Made by a program: the position numbers and the translations under genes. A stretch of DNA of 64,000 nucleotides from NCBI RefSeq assembly GCF_004115265.2, contig NW_022680356.1:1557001-1621000 (forward strand), in the 5' to 3' direction. The notes under the pieces were generated by a model. It did not search any database, was not told the DNA's origin, and saw only the letters and a program-made list of their open reading frames with translations. This stretch comes from Rhinolophus ferrumequinum. Taxonomy: Eukaryota > Chordata > Mammalia > Chiroptera > Rhinolophidae. Positions 46,488 to 64,000 of this stretch are shown here, piece after piece. Each line of letters starts with the position of its first letter. The first letter of the stretch is position 1.

Positions 46488-46650
46488 CCTGAAGCTCGAT
46501 CTAGTTCAGTGGTGCTTGGCTTTAGCTGCACACAGAATCACCTGCAGGGCTTTTCAAACTCTCTCTCCTCAGAGTGGGCCCCAGGCATCAATACGGATGT
46601 CGATTGCTCTTAAGGTGAATCCTGCGCAGCCAAAGTTGAGAATCCCTGCG
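46488..46650 (+). mobile_element. MER5A hAT remnant
   Basis: Contains cagtggtgcttggctttagc, acacagaatcacctgcaggg and ttgagaatccctgc at the end, as in MER5A. Confidence 0.7.
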
Positions 46651-47199
46651 AAGTCTCCAACCAGGGCCCCTGCAGCGGCACCAAGGCAGGCGGGCTGGTG
46701 TGCGCTCAAGCTGTAGGCAGCCCGGCGGCTGTCCAGTTAAATACACACAGAACCCGGGCCCTTTTCTTCAAGCGCAAAAAAATACGCACATACCCTATTT
46801 CAGGCCCAGCCCCGTCCTCAGAACTAAGTTCTGCGTCTCTCTGGCCCAAATTTCAGGACCAAACTCCTGAACGCGGAGAAGCTGAAGCAGAAAACATCCC
46901 CTTCTGAGTTCCAGAGGACTCGAGACCGTTCTCGGTCTTCCCGGGCGGTGAAAACCAGAGGCAGGGACGGCCCCAAGGATCAGGAAGTCACACTTCCCAC
47001 CGGAGGACTGGAGGGACGTGACGTCACACGTGAACAGTACTTCCAGGGTGACCACAGGCCTCCCAGGTATCCACACCCAGTCACTATCTCGGCTGCAGCG
47101 TCCGCAGCGCCACGGTCCAGCCGATTTAGTGTCACCAGTCCCTCTCAGAAGCATACGCCTGCGCAGATTTTCAGACGTCATATGAGAGAGCGCTGGCCG

Positions 47200-58246
<11,047 letters not shown>

Positions 58247-59387
58247 TATTTATTTGAATTAATGACTTTTCTTCTTACCCAGTCTTCTGTAATGAAAACA
58301 CTTCTGGATTTACATCCTTTGTGTGAATTCTCAATCTAGCTTACACCTTTATCAGCTCAGGCTCCTGTCACTGCAGTCCTCACGTTCTGATTCGAATTCT
58401 TCCCTCTTAGTCATTGAAGACGGGAATGCTCAGCTATGGTGCCCTAACAAGTAAACTCCCAAATAAAGAAAGCTTCATCTCTCACATGAAATGTGATGTG
58501 AGTCAGCCTGTCTTACTCCATCCTCACCTAGAACTCACTGCCTCCAAGGTCATCATGGAAGAGAAGGTTGGAGGATTTTGTGGGATATTTTTAAGGGCCA
58601 TCCGTCACTTCTGTCTACAACTCATAACCAGAACCCAGCACCAAGAGGCCAGGAAAGTATACAAGCACTTCAATATTCAGTTAACATCAACATCTTCTGT
58701 CACAGTTGCATTTTGCATATTACTGTTAGGCCAGTCCTTCCAGATGACTACTTCCTGTCCATCCTTGCCTTACTCAGGACCCAAATTGCTCAGTTAATGA
58801 AAGCTCTGAATATTTAAGGTCTACCTTGATGTGATCCCACACTACTGAACTTTAAATTCTGACTCCCAAAACTTCTCTGTGGGCCCAGCTCGATATTTGT
58901 ATTAAAGGTCAGACATCAGGCAACTTTTGACTCCGGGCATCTGCTTAAGTTGAAGCCCAGAAAGGGCTTGATTCTGAAAGGCTGTCTGCAACCAGATGGC
59001 CTTACACGGGGCCAAGTGGACCAAGATGCATTTCTCCCAGGAGTTACAGATTCAAGAAGCTGCATTGCCAAACAGACCCTCCCCACCCTACCAGCATCCC
59101 TGTTGGTCTCAGCCCAAATTCCTTTCAGCAGGTGAGAGGCAGGGAACACTTCATGTGTGGACTTTTGGAGCAACTTGAATAAAAACACAGAGTACAGAAT
59201 CTACTGGAGTGGGTAATATCTGGTGTTATTTAATGATCTTAAGAGGAAAATAAAAGGCACTGTTGACTACCTGTTGGCTGGTGACCGTCTTTGAGAGTTC
59301 TGAATCTTGACTGCCTTGTTAAATGTAAGTTGAGGATCAAACATTTCCCTAAGATATTCAGGCAGTGTCACTAAGATGGGACTAGAA

Positions 59388-59599
59388 CAGGGGTGTCCAA
59401 ACTGCGGCCCGCGGGCCAACTGCGGCCCGCAATCCATTTTTAATTGGCCCGCAGCAAATTCCAAAAATATATGTAGTTTACTTAAGTAAACCAGGTGAGG
59501 CAATACGTCCTTCACCTCGAGTGAGTGGCCCGGCTGTGTGTGTATTTTACCACATATGGCCCTTGGTGAAAAACACTGAAAAAAGTTTGGACACCCCTG
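59388..59599. mobile_element. hAT-type MITE
   Basis: A 212-bp element with ends caggggtgtccaaactgcgg and gtttggacacccctg. The flanking 8-bp duplications are gactagaa at 59380-59387 and gactacaa at 59600-59607 (one mismatch), as expected for hAT. The inner gcggcccgcgggcc is a further small palindrome. It lies 3' of ZNF2. Confidence 0.88.
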
Positions 59600-59609
59600 G
59601 ACTACAACA

Positions 59610-61320
59610 AACCCAGAATTCTAACAGACTTTGAGTACAGACTTAATTGAAACAGAATGGGGACACAAATCTGATAGTCCTTCCTTTGTGTCCTTTTCAC
59701 ATTTGGTATTATGTAGACCATTTTTTAAAAGTGAAATATGGTTCCATCTGCTAAAAATTCTGAGGAAAAGGCCATTTTACCTTTTACTTGGTATTTCACA
59801 ATACCAAGGGCATGCAGTATTGGAAGCCATAAATTTTGAGGTTTTAGCTTCACCTAATGGCCATTAGTGGGATCCAGTGTTGGAATGAAAAACTGATCAA
59901 GTTGGAAGTATGCCAGCATTCTTAAAACAGAAGGTGAAAGACTTGGTAGTGGCTTAGCCTGAGACTTTAAAATTATTTTTGAGGGAATGAAATAATGTCT
60001 CTGGTGCTTCAATAAGCCCTATCTAAATTTTAAGAGAACCGAATACTCACAGTACAAACAGAAGCACTCCGGGAACCAACTTTCTGCAATGCTAGAGAAC
60101 TTTCTGCAATGCTAGTGAAGACGACATGGTAGAGAAAGTCTGTGCACTGAATGAATGAATACCTGCCTAGTCATGAGAACTTGAGTCCCAAATCAAATAC
60201 ACTTTCTAGAGACTCCAGTAGGAAAATAAACATGAAGCTAATCTCGACAGGACTGCAAACACCTTCATTGCTGTGGTGCTATCAGCTCAGTCCTCTCCTC
60301 CTGGAGCTTCCCAAGCTCTGCCTTGGGTCATATGCTCTTGTTCTTCACTTCAGCTCCTTGGGACCCTGAGGTTCCCTGACTTTTGGCTTTTCCGCCCTCT
60401 AACCTGTCCTCTGGGCTCTAGTGGACCAAATGTATCACCCAACTATCCTTGTTTCTAGGATGGTGGTGATTTTTATCTTAGTTTTAATCCCATTGGTGAC
60501 TGAGATTCCTTAGCTTGACCCTGCCATTCCATGCATACCCTGGACACAATGCTTTCCCCTTTTCATCACATATTCACTGAAGGGAAAATATACCAGAAAG
60601 TCCAAAGTCCAGTTGCAGCAGCCATGGCAGCTGGGTGAGGTCCCAAGCTGCAGAAGTCAGCCACAATGAACCAGGAGATAGGGCTATGTCTAATCTCAAA
60701 GAATAGCGCCAAGCCAGTTAACTCAGACATAGCTCACCCATGAGTAGTCATCCTTTAGTACAAAAGCAGCAGACGTGAGGATGCACCTGAAAGCCAGGCC
60801 ACTAAGGGCTATCAGATACGGCCGCCTTGCCCTCAATATCTGTATCTGTGAAGCCCAAATGCAGACTGTCCTACCCACATCTGCACAACAAAGGCATAGT
60901 TTGACTTCCTCACACCTACATCTCTCAGAACTTCTTAATAATAAAGCAGTAATTCCAGAGAGCAGCCGAGAGCATGGGCACCAAGCTGAGGACAAGCATG
61001 GGGTCTTCGCCTCTAGGTGTTCTTTAAAAACAGAATTATCTTAATTTCTTCTTCCTTAATAACCGGAAATCTGAGTCTATTCTGAGCAGCAGAGTGCCCC
61101 ACTATATTTTCAGCATCTTGCAGTGAGGTATCAGGCCAATGGTATATTGATGCAATTGGAATTTGTCGGGTAGGACTTCTGGAAAGGCACCTTAAAAGAC
61201 AGAGAGACAACTAAGAAACTCCCTTTGCCCTTACCATTCCCTTCTGTCTACCTGGAATGTGGATTTAATGGCTGGAGATATAAATTGGGAGTTGATCACA
61301 TTTGGAGGGTACAGGTTCTC
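59610..61320. other. Intergenic stretch 3' of ZNF2, no gene seen
   Basis: No recognised exon or named repeat. A small tandem, aactttctgcaatgctag twice, lies at about 60080-60116. Confidence 0.5.
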
Positions 61321-61324
61321 CCTG

Positions 61325-61512
61325 CTATCTGTTGAATCCTGGAACATTCCAACATTTAGTTGGTTCCCAAATGAGCAGCTTCAGCATGACTTGGGAAATT
61401 GAGAAATAAAAATTCACAGGCCCCACCCCAGACATCCTGACATGGATGGAGTTTTCAGCACAGTATTTAACCCAGTGATTCTGATTACTGAACAATTTGA
61501 GAACCACTGGTT
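61325..61512 (-). mobile_element. MER5A hAT remnant, antisense
   Basis: Contains gttcccaaatgagcagcttc, ggccccaccccagacatcct and tgagaaccactggtt at the right end: MER5A in antisense. Confidence 0.75.
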
Positions 61513-62599
61513 TAGAGGCTGAGAAGAGGAGGAACTAGTTAAGGAAACCAATGAGGGAAGACCAGTCAAGGAGGCAAACCAGAATGTTTCAGGAGGGAGG
61601 AGTAGTCAGCTTTATCAACTACTGTTGGTAGGTTAAGTGAGAGGACTGAGAACTGATCGTTGCTTTGGTAACAAGAGATGGGATTTCTGTGGTGGGGCCT
61701 TTCATACACACCATTTTTTGAAGGAAACTGCCCACTCCTTACCTCCTGCTGATGACAGGGTGGGGGACACCCTCCAGCTGACCTCTGGGCTGGCAGGGCA
61801 GTGTTCTCCACATGTCCCCTTCTCCTCCAGCCCTATCCAACTGGATCCAAAGCAGCCAACCTAGGGAGCAGCTAGGAGCTAAGTGTGGCTGTCTGTGCAG
61901 CAGGAACCCCATATAATAGGAGCTTAAACTAAACAGCAGTTTACATCTCCCTCCTGTTAAAGCCCAAGCTGTTTCACTAAACCGTCAGGGGCCCAGTTCC
62001 TGCCTTGTTGGTTCCCCCTTTCTAGGGTGTTAACCTGGTCGACATGCTTCATGATGACTCATCAGATAGCAGGGGGAACCTGCACCATCCAAATACGATC
62101 AACTCCCAGTTTATACCTCCAGCCACCAAATCCACCTTCCAGGTAGACAAGGGAACGGCAAGGGCCAAGGGAGTTTCTTAGCTGCCCCTCTGTGTTCCAG
62201 GCAGCATGGAGCCTTCCCCTGCCCTTTAAGAATCACTTTTCCTTTCATCCCCCTGGCAAGAGGCAGGGGTGATGAGAAATGTAATCTACTCTGGGAAGCC
62301 CGAGGCCTTGCTACAAATGGGGAATCTATTAGGGAAAGGCCAGACGGACACTGTGGTTTGTGCCCAAACACAGATGTCAGGCAGGCTAATTTGATTTCCT
62401 TTCTTGGGAATTTGAACTGGATAGAAAATTGGTAACTTTACAGTGGGAAGATAAGTGAGAACATGCACTAGCCTGAAGACACCCCACTGCGGGCCGGGGC
62501 TCCCAGAGCTCGCAGGGACTGTGGAGCACTTGCAGGTCCCAGTCTCCTTGAGGTCAGCCAGACCAGTGGCGACCTGGCCGTTTCTGGGTTGAGGTGATT

Positions 62600-63330
62600 T
62601 CCGGGACTGAAAGCCTACTTCTCCCTACTTCTCCGAGGTACAGCGTGGAATACTTGGGGTACTCTCTATCCCCGCCACAGCCGCGGCGGAGGGAATCCTG
62701 CGGGTGGGGGCGCCGCCCTCCGTGAGGCCCAGTTGCGGGGAGTGAAGGTCCTAAGCGAGGAGCGGCCGAGGGCTTCTTCCGGGACCAGAGCCCAGACTCA
62801 GCTCCGAGGAAGTGGCCTTTCGAGTGCCCAGGAATGCGTTTTCCAAGGGGCCGAGCACTCCCGCAAGGGTGACCCGAACGGGTCTCGTCGCCGGAGACAC
62901 TGCCCGGCTAGTGGAAGGCTGCTTGACTTGCGTGCCGCGGGGACCCCTGGGAAGCGACGTCCGGCGACGCGCCGTGCCGTGCCGTGCGGAGGGTTCTGGG
63001 AGTTGTAGTTCAACCTCGTATTCGGGCCGGCGCGACTTGGTCCCGCGGGCTCTTACATGCCTCTGTCGCCGTCTCGGTTCCTCTGTGTCTGGAGAGACGT
63101 CGAGCCTGGGATCGAGGAGGACTGAGCGCGGGTCCTTTTAAGCTTGAGGCGCTGGAGGGAGCAGGAGACCCCCGGGTGCGGGCGCCAGGCGAGGGTCGCG
63201 CGCGGCCCCTGGGCCTCTGGGTAGATAGAACCGTGGACCCCCGCTACCGCGGCGGGGGCTCTCCTGCGCGCCCCGGGGAAGGAGTCGCCATGGAGCCTGG
63301 GGGCAGAGGTGAGAATCTGGGAGGGATGCG
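62600..63330 (+). promoter_or_regulatory. CpG island with plus-strand candidate first exon
   Basis: A dense CpG stretch. At about 62995-63011 it holds ctgggagttgtagttc, the reverse of the ACTACAACTCCCAG ZNF143/THAP11 element. At 63290 an ATG in a good context (gtcgccATGG) reads MEPGGR and meets a donor, agag/gtgag, at 63308/63309. This looks like the promoter and first exon of a gene running to the right, out of the window. Human order would suggest another KRAB-ZNF (I recall an annotated ZNF892 there) or an upstream exon of PROM2. The six residues are too few to name it. Confidence 0.55.
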
Positions 63331-63534
63331 GCGCGGTGACCGCTGGCGAGGTAGAAAGAGAAAGGCTGCCCTCTGGCTGGGGCTGGCTCAGGAAGAGGCA
63401 GCATCCGTCTTCTCTGGGAGAGCCCTTTTCTGGAAGGAGAACCTATACCTGCAGTGCTTGCTGGCCCGTAGCAGGGCGACGTGTGCCTGCCTCCCTTGCC
63501 CCACATCAACAGATCTGACAGTTTGACTTTTGAT

Positions 63535-63665
63535 GACGACTTCCTATCGTCCTCACAGGAACCCCATAAGGCGGTAGGAAGAAGACTATTAGGCCCATTT
63601 GGCAGACAGGGAAAATGAGGGTTTGAGAAGTCACGGGATTTGTTTAGAATCCTGGATATTCTTCC
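63535..63665 (+). repeat. MIR SINE fragment
   Basis: Contains tcacaggaaccccataaggc and cagggaaaatgaggg in MIR order, just inside the presumed first intron of the gene starting at 63.3 kb. Confidence 0.6.
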
Positions 63666-64000
63666 CATTAGACCCATCACTTTTCTGAGAAATCCAGTGT
63701 TGTATCTGAAAAGCCAGTGTTCAAAAAGAATTTAGTCTTCTTTCATCCAGTGATCCTGGAATAGAACAAGAATGAAGCATTAAGAGAGGCACGGATGGAC
63801 ACACAGACTTTGAGTATCATTTTGACCATCACTCAGCATATGAGAGATAGAAATATGTATTTAACTTAAGTATGCAGATTCTCATAGCAGATTTCTACTG
63901 GAGTTTTCGGGCAGAGGAGGATGGGGGAAACTGAGGCAGCCATGGTGATGGTTGTCTTGATGCAGGGATGTTGTGGGATTGTCCCTTAATTCCCTGGGTT

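Overview
The window is mammalian nuclear DNA, most likely from a bat of the horseshoe-bat group (Rhinolophoidea). The species clue is a set of three dimeric tRNA-derived SINEs (13.0, 33.2 and 52.9 kb) of the type I know from Rhinolophus/Hipposideros genomes. L1, L2, MIR, MER5A, MADE1 and MaLR remnants are also present. Gene content matches human 2q11.1 (MAL - MRPS5 - ZNF514 - ZNF2 - PROM2).

Layout: 1-10 kb is intergenic DNA with old repeats, including a 5'-inverted L1 that carries a MADE1. From 30.8 kb down to 10.1 kb on the minus strand lies MRPS5 (mitochondrial small-subunit protein uS5m). All 12 coding exons can be traced, with consistent phases and splice sites, giving 430 residues. Its CpG-island promoter is at about 30.4-31.2 kb. 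From 31.2 to 46.9 kb there is no recognisable gene: the stretch holds a nested L1/SINE/retroviral-fossil mosaic, old LTRs, an AT-rich microsatellite and a GC-rich patch. ZNF514, which I would expect here from the human order, is not seen. On the plus strand from about 47.2 to 57.4 kb is ZNF2, a KRAB-C2H2 repressor with one non-coding-type first exon and four coding exons, 454 residues in total. It has ten fingers, one more than the nine I recall in human ZNF2; the extra finger lies in a near-identical DNA duplication. From 57.4 to 62.5 kb are 3' sequence and repeats. At 62.6-63.3 kb there is a second CpG island with a plus-strand candidate first exon for a gene that continues outside the window.

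MRPS5 acts in mitochondrial translation and ZNF2 in nuclear repression; they are neighbours by synteny, with no sign of joint function. I found no undescribed system. The most useful leads are the ZNF2 finger gain, the missing ZNF514 and the orphan CpG-island exon at 63 kb. All family assignments come from reading the sequence and memory of family consensus; no database search was run.
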